Positions 1 through 6,188 of a stretch of 13,691 nucleotides of DNA are shown piece by piece. The position numbers and the translations under genes are program-made. The notes beneath the pieces were generated by a model, which worked only from the letters and a program-made list of their open reading frames with translations, was not told the DNA's origin and searched no databases. Origin of the DNA: a bacterium (GTDB taxonomy: Bacteria; AUK180); the NCBI GenBank assembly GCA_030622125.1, contig JAUXGM010000050.1, forward strand, positions 1 to 13,691. The letters are read 5' to 3'. Position 1 is the first letter of the stretch; every line of letters starts with the position of its first letter.

Positions 1-310
1 TACTAAATCACTTTTCATTAAATCTTTTTTTTAAGTAGAAAATTGATTTTCTAATAATTAAAAAGATTTCGAATAATGAAATTTCATTTCATAACTGAAA
101 ATTTAAAGATGAATTTTAAAGATTTTTCTGATTTTAATAATTTTAATCTGTCAAATCTGTCTAATCTGTGGTTAATATTCTTACTTTTATGGGTGAAAAG
201 AAATTTCTGTTGTTCTAAATCCTGTCTTATTGGGGGTTTAGAATTTCGCAAATGGCTCACAATTTTCTTTACATACACTTCCATTGAGGTTTCGCAATGA
301 CACTATTTTT

Positions 311-340
311 ACCGTCATCCTGAACGAATGTGAAGGATCT
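311..340 (+). repeat. dispersed HSERSEES-type intergenic repeat, copy 1
   Basis: A GTCATCCTGAACG...GTGAAGGATCT unit of the kind common in intergenic DNA of many environmental bacteria. Related units lie at 5998-6025 and 6088-6145 in the opposite orientation, with the form GTCATTCTGAGCG...CGAAGAATCT. Short scraps reading CTGAATGAC follow at about 403-411 and 449-457. The function is unknown, and nothing here codes for a transposase. Confidence 0.6.
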
Positions 341-472
341 ACATTAGATTCTTTCCGATAAATTGAAAAATCGGAATTTGAATAATCGGTCGCTTTACTC
401 CTTCTGAATGACCCTGATCAAGTACGGGGTAAACTCCAAGGGGGGGCTCTGAATGACTAAAAGAGGACTGTC

Positions 473-517
473 ATTATCGGGTACCCATTTTCATGAGGAC
501 AGGCCCGACCCGATAAT
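473..517. repeat. 10-bp inverted repeat (hairpin)
   Basis: ATTATCGGGT at 473-482 is matched perfectly by ACCCGATAAT at 508-517, leaving a 25-nt loop. It lies about 45 bases past the stop of the minus-strand gene ending at 563. No T-run follows the hairpin in that direction, so it is not a typical intrinsic terminator. It may still be a 3' processing barrier or a REP-like palindrome. Confidence 0.6.
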
Positions 518-562
518 CCATTTTTTGTTTTCCGGATTCCTACCTTTTACCTTTTTACTTTT

Positions 563-1813
563 TTACTTTTCTACTATCTTTACCGTGCGAAAACCAACAC
601 CAGCGTTACTAACTGAAGGCTTAAGGTAGTAGCGATAAGCACACCGGCAATAGTAGGCATAGTTGAACCAGCCGCCGCCACGACGGACACGGTACGAGCC
701 CGATGATGGTCCTTTAGAATTATTTTTCGGAGAGGATTTGTAGTATCTCTTAGCATACCAATCGGAACACCATTCCCAGACATTCCCGCTCATGTCATAA
801 ATACCATATTCGTTTGATTTCTTTTCACCTACGTAATACGTCTTTGTCCCTGCATTCTTCAGATACCAACCAACATCTTTTAGATCATTGCTCCCGGAAT
901 ATTTGTAAGATTCTCCGCCTCTTGCAGCCTTCTCCCATTGTGCCTCCGTAGGCAAAGACATGCCGGCCCACTTGCAATATGCAACAGCATCATACCAATC
1001 TACATTCATAACAGGACGAGTTCCTCGCCCCCAACCGGCGTCAGTTGGTTTATTTCTCCCGGTTTCACTACAAAATCTGTCATACTGCTCAAAGGTGATC
1101 TCATATTTACTTATAAAATATCCGTCCAAATAAACCGTATGAACAGGCTTTTCATTACCATGTTTATTTGAGCCCATTGTGAATTCACCAGCAGGAATAT
1201 AAATCAATATTGAACCGTCTTTTTTATTTTTGTATTCCTTATAACCTTTTTTATTTGTTTCTATGTATGTAGGTTCCGGCGGTATATTTGCAGGGGTACT
1301 ATCTTTAATGATCTTTGTTAAGGTTTTTTCAATTTCACTACCAGTCATCTTAGATGCAATTATCTCTATTGCCTCCAACAATCCTTCCTTGCCTCCGGTT
1401 ACTTTTTCCGATTCTGCTTTTTCTATCTCTCCGGTTTCGATGTTCAACATTTTAATATTTAACAGATAAATGCTTCCGATTGCTCCCAAAGTTCCTGTGA
1501 AAATCTTTGAAACACCAAGCATTTGTCCCATTTGGACAACACATTCCTGACTTGTGCAACCGGATTGCTGAAAATTCTGTTCTTTTAATATTGCTTCCAT
1601 ATTTTCCCTTGTAACCATAATGTACCTATCGGTATTGAAAAGTTGAGTTCTAAGGTAGTCGGAAAGCATTGCTGCAATATCTTTAGAAACACCTTCCTTT
1701 GCCTGAAGATCAACTACCGCCACAGCCGGTTTTGCTTTTGCCGTATCAGCGAACAGATTAGCAGAAAATAAAAAAAATGTAACTGAAATAAAAATAACAA
1801 GGAATTTTTTCAT
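563..1813 (-). CDS. secreted CsgG-like + FGE-sulfatase (SUMF1-fold) domain protein
   Basis: This 416-residue envelope protein has two domains. A signal peptide occupies residues 1-22 (cleavage after LFA). Residues 29-156 resemble the CsgG/TolB-N-like fold (VAVVDLQ strand, the GCTSQEC pair, then GVSKIFTG and a TGEIE turn). Residues 205-414 are a formylglycine-generating-enzyme/sulfatase-modifying fold, with IPAGEFTMGS, the LPTEAQWEKAARGG box, MSGNVWEWCSDWY, RRGGGWF and a final GFRTV. The start at 1813 is chosen because GGAG sits 6 nt before it, whereas the longer frame from 1825 would swallow that ribosome-binding site. Such fusions are usually treated as structural or ligand-binding proteins. 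I cannot assign enzymatic FGE activity, because the active-site cysteine pair is not clearly present. The gene is visibly richer in G+C than its neighbours. It stands alone, divergent from the DUF1015 gene. Confidence 0.85.
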   Translation of the reverse strand: MKKFLVIFISVTFFLFSANLFADTAKAKPAVAVVDLQAKEGVSKDIAAMLSDYLRTQLFNTDRYIMVTRENMEAILKEQNFQQSGCTSQECVVQMGQMLGVSKIFTGTLGAIGSIYLLNIKMLNIETGEIEKAESEKVTGGKEGLLEAIEIIASKMTGSEIEKTLTKIIKDSTPANIPPEPTYIETNKKGYKEYKNKKDGSILIYIPAGEFTMGSNKHGNEKPVHTVYLDGYFISKYEITFEQYDRFCSETGRNKPTDAGWGRGTRPVMNVDWYDAVAYCKWAGMSLPTEAQWEKAARGGESYKYSGSNDLKDVGWYLKNAGTKTYYVGEKKSNEYGIYDMSGNVWEWCSDWYAKRYYKSSPKNNSKGPSSGSYRVRRGGGWFNYAYYCRCAYRYYLKPSVSNAGVGFRTVKIVEK

Positions 1814-1832
1814 CATTCTCTCCATTAAATAA

Positions 1833-1861
1833 ATTATACAACTTTTTTAGAAAAAAGGCAA
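1833..1861 (-). promoter_or_regulatory. sigma-70-type promoter for the CsgG/FGE gene
   Basis: On the minus strand, TTGCCT (1856-1861) is separated by 17 nt from a perfect TATAAT (1833-1838). The expected transcript start is near 1826, giving a leader of only about 12 nt that just contains the GGAG ribosome-binding site. This supports the start at 1813. Confidence 0.6.
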
Positions 1862-1875
1862 AATCAAATAAAAAC

Positions 1876-1903
1876 TTGACTTTAAAATTTTAAGTGGTAA
1901 AAT
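1876..1903 (+). promoter_or_regulatory. sigma-70-type promoter for the DUF1015 gene
   Basis: TTGACT (1876-1881), a 16-nt spacer and TAAAAT (1898-1903). The predicted leader is about 80 nt and ends in a perfect AGGAGG (1981-1986), 5 nt before the ATG at 1992. The divergent promoter at 1833-1861 lies only 14 bases away, so RNA polymerase bound at one could interfere with the other. Confidence 0.6.
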
Positions 1904-1991
1904 AAATACATAAAAAATGTTAATTATGGAAGATCAAACTGAAAGTTAAAAGAAATCATAGATGTTATCTGAATAAAATTAGGAGGCTGTT

Positions 1992-3218
1992 ATGGTTACA
2001 ATAAGAGCATTTAAAGGTTACAGACCAAAAAAGGGATTGGAAGATAAGGTTGCATCATTTCCTTATGATGTAGTAAATTCCAAAGAAGCAAAGGTTATTG
2101 CAAAAGGGAATCCAATTTCATTTCTACATGTGGTTAAGCCTGAGATCGATCTACCGGAAAATATCGACCTATATAGTGAACAAGTTTATGAAAAAGGTGC
2201 TGAAAATCTGAGAAAATTCATTAAAGACAGTATTCTATTACAGGATAATAAACCGATGCTCTACATATACAGTCAAAGAATGGGAAATGTTTTTCAAACC
2301 GGGATTGTTTGTCTCGCATCCTCTATTGAATACGATGAAGGGAAGATCAAAAAACATGAACATACAAGGGTGGTAAAGGTAAAGGATAGAACAAGGCATG
2401 TAATCACTCAGGGAGCACATTCCGGACCTATCTTTTTGACCTATAAACATAGCGATGAGATAGATAATATCATTAAAAATATTCAAAAGAACGAACCCGA
2501 ATACGATGTAACATTTGACGATGGCATTGAACACATCCTCTGGGTTGTTAGGGATGATGAGATCATCAACAAAATAATATCTGAATTTAATAAGATCAAT
2601 GCACTTTATATTGCAGACGGGCATCATAGAAGTGAATCGGCGGTTGAAAATTACAGAAGAACCAAAACACCGGAAACAGAGGGCTTTTTATCCGTTTTAT
2701 TTCCGGATAGAGAGCTCTATATAATGGATTATAACAGAGCGGTAAAAGACCTTTACGGTGCTGCAAAAGAGGATTTTTTTGATAAAGTAAAAGAAAAATT
2801 TGAGATCATTGATGGTGAATCGGATTGGGACGGAAAGTCAAAAGAAAGGCACAATTTCGGAATGTATATCGATGGGAAATGGTATCATTTAAAGGCAAAA
2901 AAAGAATTTATCAATGAAAATGATCCCGTTGAAAAGCTTGATTCTTATATTTTACAGAATAATCTCCTCAATCCTATTCTTGGTATTGATAATCCGAGAA
3001 CGAATGAAAGGATCAATTTCATTGGAGGAATTAGAGGAATGAAAGAGTTAAAAAGGATCGTTGATAATGGAAATTTTAAGGTCAGTTTCTCAATGTTCCC
3101 CATCTCTATTCAGGAACTTATGGATATTGCCGATGCAGGAAAGGTTATGCCGCCGAAATCAACCTGGTTCGAGCCTAAATTAAGAAGCGGCTTTGTAGTG
3201 AATGTTTTTAGGAAATAG
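1992..3218 (+). CDS. DUF1015 family protein
   Basis: A cytoplasmic 408-residue protein with no signal peptide and full family length. Recognisable family blocks are the N-terminal RAFKGYRP (residues 5-12), KHEHTRVVKVKDR near 121-133, ITQGAHSGPIF near 138-148, the highly conserved IADGHHRSESA (207-217) and the C-terminal MPPKSTWFEPKLRSG (386-400). The biochemical role of DUF1015 (COG4198) is not established to my knowledge. I recall relatives lying near serine-biosynthesis genes, but none is visible here. AGGAGG 5 nt upstream fixes the start. The next gene follows after 9 bases, and its ribosome-binding site overlaps this gene's TAG stop, so the two are probably co-transcribed even though the partner is an envelope protein. 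Confidence 0.9.
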   Translation: MVTIRAFKGYRPKKGLEDKVASFPYDVVNSKEAKVIAKGNPISFLHVVKPEIDLPENIDLYSEQVYEKGAENLRKFIKDSILLQDNKPMLYIYSQRMGNVFQTGIVCLASSIEYDEGKIKKHEHTRVVKVKDRTRHVITQGAHSGPIFLTYKHSDEIDNIIKNIQKNEPEYDVTFDDGIEHILWVVRDDEIINKIISEFNKINALYIADGHHRSESAVENYRRTKTPETEGFLSVLFPDRELYIMDYNRAVKDLYGAAKEDFFDKVKEKFEIIDGESDWDGKSKERHNFGMYIDGKWYHLKAKKEFINENDPVEKLDSYILQNNLLNPILGIDNPRTNERINFIGGIRGMKELKRIVDNGNFKVSFSMFPISIQELMDIADAGKVMPPKSTWFEPKLRSGFVVNVFRK

Positions 3219-3227
3219 GAGCAAAAT

Positions 3228-4622
3228 ATGAAAAAACAATTCGTTTTATTTTTGGTATTCTTTTTTGCAACGAGTATTTTTGCAAATGTAAGAATGGATT
3301 CAATGCTTTTACAAAATGGTGAATTAAAGGATATGATGGGAGATTATCTTTATTCTCCCACATTTTTTCCTGAACAAAATATGATCATATATTTCGGTAA
3401 TGGGGATAATACATATATAAATGAAAATACTGTATTTACCGAGACCAATAATTGGAGAAATAATGATATTTTAAAGACAACAGATAATAATTACCTTTTT
3501 AATTTTTTATTCCTTAAAAAAATGAAGAATATTGTTTTCGGTTTAAATTATAAACCAATTTTACAAGGCTATAAAAACGATGTGATAACAAAAAGGTATT
3601 CAAAAATTATGTCTATATATTTGACTAATGAAGAAGATATAAACTCAATAGATCTGTTTTCGCATGAATTAAATTTATCCGGTGCAATGAATATGGAAAA
3701 ATTCAATGTCGGGATTAGAATGGGAATGATCTATGGTAAAGAGGAAACAAAATATAATTTTTATGATATTCTTGATTCCAGTAACGATATAGATGATGAT
3801 TTATTGGATAAAAGTTTTAATTTTATATTATCTCCAGATATACTTTTTAAATTGAGTTTTGGGAAAATATTGGCATCTTTCAATATACAATCAATTTCAG
3901 TTCAAAGCGATGAGAATTATAATGATGGTGGTGGAAATAGTTATTTTATAAATTATAAAGAAACCGGAACGAATTTTATGCCGAAATTATTTTTTAGCAA
4001 TATGTTTTCATTCGGCATTATTAGATTCGGACTTACTTTTGGAAGTGAAAGTTTAAAAAGAAAGTATGGCTATTCTGAACCGGAATTTACATGGGAATAT
4101 TCCAATAAAACAAGCGGTGTAACTTCATTTATTACTTTGACAAAAGAATATAAACATTCGCTGATAACCGGTGGTTTCAGGATTCTCTCCACAAAAAACA
4201 CTGAATTATACAAATATGATCCGGACACTACAAATGCCACGACTTTTCAAGATCATACCAATACAAATAATGCAAGCGGGTTTACTTTGATACTTGCCTT
4301 TGAACAGCAATTGAATGACTTCATGACATTTTTTGGCGGAGTTAATTGGAATGCTTCAAATAATTTAACATCAAATACTCTTGTAAAGGATGAAACAGGT
4401 GCTATGATAAGTAATGATACTGATAAATTACAAACACCGAGTTTTGATTATGGTTTAGGAATTTCTTTTAAGATATGGAGTATTGGCAGCTTGAATTTTT
4501 CTATCTCAAATATTGCACAAGGGTTTGGTAATTTGGATGATAACATAGATGAATTGGCATTAAATAATATTAATACTTCAAATGAGAAGTGTTTTACATT
4601 CTATTTTGATTTTTTAAGATAG
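3228..4622 (+). CDS. predicted outer-membrane beta-barrel protein
   Basis: 464 residues with a clear signal peptide (about 1-19, cleavage after IFA). The mature part has no further hydrophobic helix. It shows alternating aromatic/polar strands separated by Asn/Asp/Thr-rich loops, and ends in a strand with terminal aromatics (FTFYFDFLR), the pattern expected of an outer-membrane barrel with a C-terminal targeting strand. No named family is recognised. GGVNWNASNNLTSN near the C-terminus recalls porin-like or long-barrel proteins, but only loosely. AGGAG (3217-3221) lies 6 nt before the ATG and overlaps the stop of the DUF1015 gene, indicating coupling. Cargo or substrate is unknown. Confidence 0.7.
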   Translation: MKKQFVLFLVFFFATSIFANVRMDSMLLQNGELKDMMGDYLYSPTFFPEQNMIIYFGNGDNTYINENTVFTETNNWRNNDILKTTDNNYLFNFLFLKKMKNIVFGLNYKPILQGYKNDVITKRYSKIMSIYLTNEEDINSIDLFSHELNLSGAMNMEKFNVGIRMGMIYGKEETKYNFYDILDSSNDIDDDLLDKSFNFILSPDILFKLSFGKILASFNIQSISVQSDENYNDGGGNSYFINYKETGTNFMPKLFFSNMFSFGIIRFGLTFGSESLKRKYGYSEPEFTWEYSNKTSGVTSFITLTKEYKHSLITGGFRILSTKNTELYKYDPDTTNATTFQDHTNTNNASGFTLILAFEQQLNDFMTFFGGVNWNASNNLTSNTLVKDETGAMISNDTDKLQTPSFDYGLGISFKIWSIGSLNFSISNIAQGFGNLDDNIDELALNNINTSNEKCFTFYFDFLR

Positions 4623-4628
4623 AAAAAC

Positions 4629-4726
4629 AGTATTTAGTATATCGTATACAGTATACCGTATTCCGTATTGAGTAAATAGGAATGGAATTACTTAAACTCA
4701 GTACGAAAAACTTAGTACTTAATACG
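4629..4726. repeat. heptamer tandem array with inverted partner
   Basis: From 4629 to 4677 the sequence is seven contiguous 7-nt units of the form (A/C)GTATNN, the last being AGTAAAT. Two complementary segments follow. ACTCAGTACG (4696-4705) pairs with 4664-4673 at 9 of 10 positions. TACTTAATACG (4716-4726) pairs with 4664-4674 at 10 of 11. The region fills the gap between the barrel gene and the lipoprotein gene. It has no T-run typical of an intrinsic terminator. Confidence 0.75.
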
Positions 4727-4772
4727 ATTGCTCCTTGGATCTTTGATTGATTTTAATAAAATGGAGGAAGAA

Positions 4773-5216
4773 ATGGTAACAAAAAGTTCTTTTGCATTTA
4801 AAATTGTAATTATTGCATTATTATTGTTCTTTGCAGGTTGTGCTACAGTGAAAATTTCAGAAATAAAAGATGATCCGCAAAAATTCAAGGATGTTACCGT
4901 TAATGTTAACGGTAAAGTGGAAAACTCAATTAAGCTTGCAGATTATAATATAATAAAACTCATAGATGATGATGAAAATTCAGTAATTGTTATCAAATAT
5001 AATACATTGCCGGAGATTGGGAAGAAAGCTGTATTAGAAGGGAAGGTAAAGGTCTATCATATACCCCTCATAGATAAGAATATTTATTATATAATGGGAG
5101 AGACCGCCGGAAAAAATCTTAAGAAATTACAAGATGAAAAATCAACAGAATTCAAACAATTCATGCAGGAATTAATAAAGAATATTAAAGAAATATCCAA
5201 TGATGAAAATAATTAA
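4773..5216 (+). CDS. small lipoprotein, OB-fold-like
   Basis: 147 residues from the ATG at 4773. An upstream in-frame start at 4728 is less likely, because GGAGG (4763-4767) lies 5 nt before 4773 and the lipoprotein signal then has normal length. The signal is KSS, a hydrophobic stretch, and FFAGC with the lipidated Cys at residue 23. The mature part (ISEIKDDPQKFKDVTVNVNGKV, a turn, VIVIKY, then GKKAVLEGKVKVY) has the strand pattern of bacterial OB-fold domains, in which a residue block with a buried PxxFK precedes a GKV strand. The C-terminus (about 112-147) is charged and helical. The last 17 bases overlap the next gene, suggesting translational coupling. The function is unknown; it is probably periplasmic and membrane-anchored. 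Confidence 0.75.
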   Translation: MVTKSSFAFKIVIIALLLFFAGCATVKISEIKDDPQKFKDVTVNVNGKVENSIKLADYNIIKLIDDDENSVIVIKYNTLPEIGKKAVLEGKVKVYHIPLIDKNIYYIMGETAGKNLKKLQDEKSTEFKQFMQELIKNIKEISNDENN

Positions 5217-5868
5217 ATATTTTGTTTTTCTTTTTTCATTTTTATTATTCGGGATAAATGTTTATTCTGTAAATTTTTGGGACTCTTTAGATATTCCTTT
5301 TCGTTATAAATTAGGAATATCCACATCTTCAATAAAAACAATTTCTTCTTCGGTTGAATTTATGCATACATTTTCTCTAAGCTTTGATTTTTTATATAAA
5401 TATAATTTAGATATAAATGCTTATATTTTTCCAGCGACCTATATTTCCGATTCGGTTTTTACAAAAAATGGTTCTAATTTCATTCCATATTTGTATAAGA
5501 AAAATATCTGGTCAATTTCAATTGGCTATTATTCCAAAATTTCAGAGAAGACCTATTTTCTACTTGGGGCAGGCATTGGATATTCAAAATACAGGTACAC
5601 TAATTCTTATGGAAATATAGTATATATTTTTAAGAATAACGATTATATACCCAATGGAATAATTGATAATGCCTTCAATAAATATTTTATGAAATATGAA
5701 ATTAAAGTAGCCATAAAATATTATTTTACCGAACGACCCCGCCAAGATGCCGGTGTGGAAATACTTTATAGACATAGTTCTATTTGGGAAAAAAATGAGG
5801 ATGTGATTTTTTTATCCATATATATAACCTTAAATCCAATTGGTTGTTTATGCTGGCTTCCAGTTTAA
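5200..5868 (+). CDS. predicted secreted/outer-membrane beta-barrel protein
   Basis: 222 residues. A signal peptide lies at about 1-23 (cleavage near VYS). Tyr/Phe-rich strands follow (FSLSFDFLYKYNLDINAYIF, WSISIGYYSKI, YFLLGAGIGYSKYRY), typical of small 8-strand barrels. ATG codons at 5200 and 5203 are both possible. There is no good Shine-Dalgarno, so initiation probably depends on coupling to the overlapping lipoprotein gene. The C-terminus (IGCLCWLPV) does not look like a barrel targeting strand and abuts a repeat-filled spacer, so the original end may have been replaced by read-through into repeat DNA. No family is recognised. Confidence 0.65.
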   Translation: MMKIIKYFVFLFSFLLFGINVYSVNFWDSLDIPFRYKLGISTSSIKTISSSVEFMHTFSLSFDFLYKYNLDINAYIFPATYISDSVFTKNGSNFIPYLYKKNIWSISIGYYSKISEKTYFLLGAGIGYSKYRYTNSYGNIVYIFKNNDYIPNGIIDNAFNKYFMKYEIKVAIKYYFTERPRQDAGVEILYRHSSIWEKNEDVIFLSIYITLNPIGCLCWLPV

Positions 5869-5903
5869 TAGGGGGACGGTGGCATAAAAGAAGTTTTGAG
5901 TGA

Positions 5904-5948
5904 TGAGTTTACCCCGCACTAAATATTGGTGCGGTGGTTGTGAGTTTA
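5904..5948 (-). repeat. GCACC/GGTGC hairpin element, copy 1
   Basis: CCGCAC (5914-5919) pairs with GTGCGG (5929-5934). The element is bracketed by the direct repeat TGAGTTTA at 5904-5911 and 5941-5948. Read on the minus strand it gives GCACC, a loop, then GTGCGGGGTAAA, matching copies 2 (9603-9653) and 3 (13585-13638). The left flank lies in AGTnnnG-type heptamers (5892-5912). Confidence 0.7.
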
Positions 5949-5997
5949 GTTGTAAGAAAAAAAATGCTGGATAAATAATGAAGAATAAAATAAAGAT

Positions 5998-6025
5998 AGA
6001 TTCTTCGCTACGCTCAGAATGACGG
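5998..6025 (-). repeat. dispersed HSERSEES-type repeat, copy 2
   Basis: Read on the minus strand: GTCATTCTGAGCG, then TAGCGAAGAATCT. Its minus-strand translation gives RHSERSEES. It is related to 311-340 and 6088-6145. Confidence 0.65.
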
Positions 6026-6041
6026 ATCTTCTTTGTTTTTG

Positions 6042-6079
6042 CATTCCCCATTCACTCATTCACTCATACACCCATTTCC
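6042..6079 (+). repeat. CATTCACT octamer array
   Basis: Consecutive units beginning with CAT: CATTCCC, CATTCACT, CATTCACT, CATACACC, CATTTCC. The period is 8 nt in the middle. It is a short tandem repeat of unknown role in a gene-free spacer. Confidence 0.65.
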
Positions 6080-6087
6080 TTCTTCAT

Positions 6088-6145
6088 AGATTCTTTGATC
6101 GTGAAGCCTGTTCTGAGTGAAACGAAGAGCTCCCTCGAATGACGG
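6088..6145 (-). repeat. composite dispersed repeat, copy 3
   Basis: Begins AGATTC and ends GAATGACGG, like 5998-6025, but has an internal segment (about 6108-6127, TTCTGAGTGAAACGAAG) in the opposite orientation. It looks like one copy inserted into, or recombined with, another. Confidence 0.55.
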
Positions 6146-6154
6146 GAAAAAAAA

Positions 6155-6183
6155 TTTGCATTTTCCTGAATTTTTGTTATAAT
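6155..6183 (+). promoter_or_regulatory. promoter abutting the lpxK start codon
   Basis: TTTGCA (6155-6160), a 17-nt spacer and a perfect TATAAT (6178-6183). The lpxK ATG begins at 6189, only 5 nt after the -10 box. The transcript would therefore start at or next to the A of the ATG, giving a leaderless or nearly leaderless mRNA. No Shine-Dalgarno is present upstream. Confidence 0.6.
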
Positions 6184-6188
6184 TTAAA

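Larger units (their letters stand above)
1..562. other. gene-free, repeat-rich spacer
   Basis: No credible gene is seen on either strand. The two open frames here lack ribosome-binding sites, and one reads through the NHRLDRFDRLK-type translation of a tandem repeat. The stretch holds an 18-nt palindrome at 36-53 (8-bp arms), the 12-nt palindrome ATGAAATTTCAT at 76-87, and three copies of AATCTGT at 145, 154 and 163 (exact 9-nt period). It also holds a TTCGCAATGACA motif at 291-302 (the complement of 9731-9742), a dispersed repeat at 311-340, a 7-bp hairpin at 353-359/370-376 and a 10-bp inverted repeat at 473-517. Between 541 and 574 lies a low-complexity run in which TAC recurs every 7-8 nt. 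Confidence 0.7.
5869..6154. other. repeat-filled spacer without genes
   Basis: No credible gene. A minus-strand open frame here (5848-6051) is the translated form of a dispersed repeat (RHSERSEES). The spacer holds one hairpin element with flanking direct repeats (5904-5948), two dispersed repeats (5998-6025 and 6088-6145) and an octamer array (6042-6079). The lpxK promoter immediately follows. It separates the barrel/lipoprotein pair from the LPS operon. Confidence 0.7.

Noticed and set aside
84-284. Small minus-strand open frame
   Set aside because: Its NHRLDRFDRLK stretch is the translation of the 9-nt tandem repeat; no initiation signals.
76-300. Small plus-strand open frame
   Set aside because: No ribosome-binding site, low-complexity composition, and it overlaps repeats (AATCTGT triplet, TTCGCAATGACA).
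563-1825. Start at 1825 for the CsgG/FGE gene
   Set aside because: It would place the GGAG ribosome-binding site inside the gene and the start almost at the predicted transcript 5' end.
1927-1950. Seven-codon frame in the DUF1015 leader as a possible regulatory peptide
   Set aside because: No ribosome-binding site and no run of one amino acid's codons; likely chance.
2238-2627. 129-codon frame opposite the DUF1015 gene
   Set aside because: Antisense shadow of a well-supported conserved gene.
4629-4677. Heptamer array as a CRISPR
   Set aside because: Units are 7 nt with no unique spacers between them and no cas genes.
4728-4772. N-terminal extension of the lipoprotein
   Set aside because: The start at 4773 has GGAGG at proper spacing and gives a normal lipoprotein signal; the extension would precede it with non-signal sequence.
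5848-6051. Minus-strand open frame containing RHSERSEES
   Set aside because: A known artefact of translating dispersed intergenic repeats; it also reads across hairpin copy 1.
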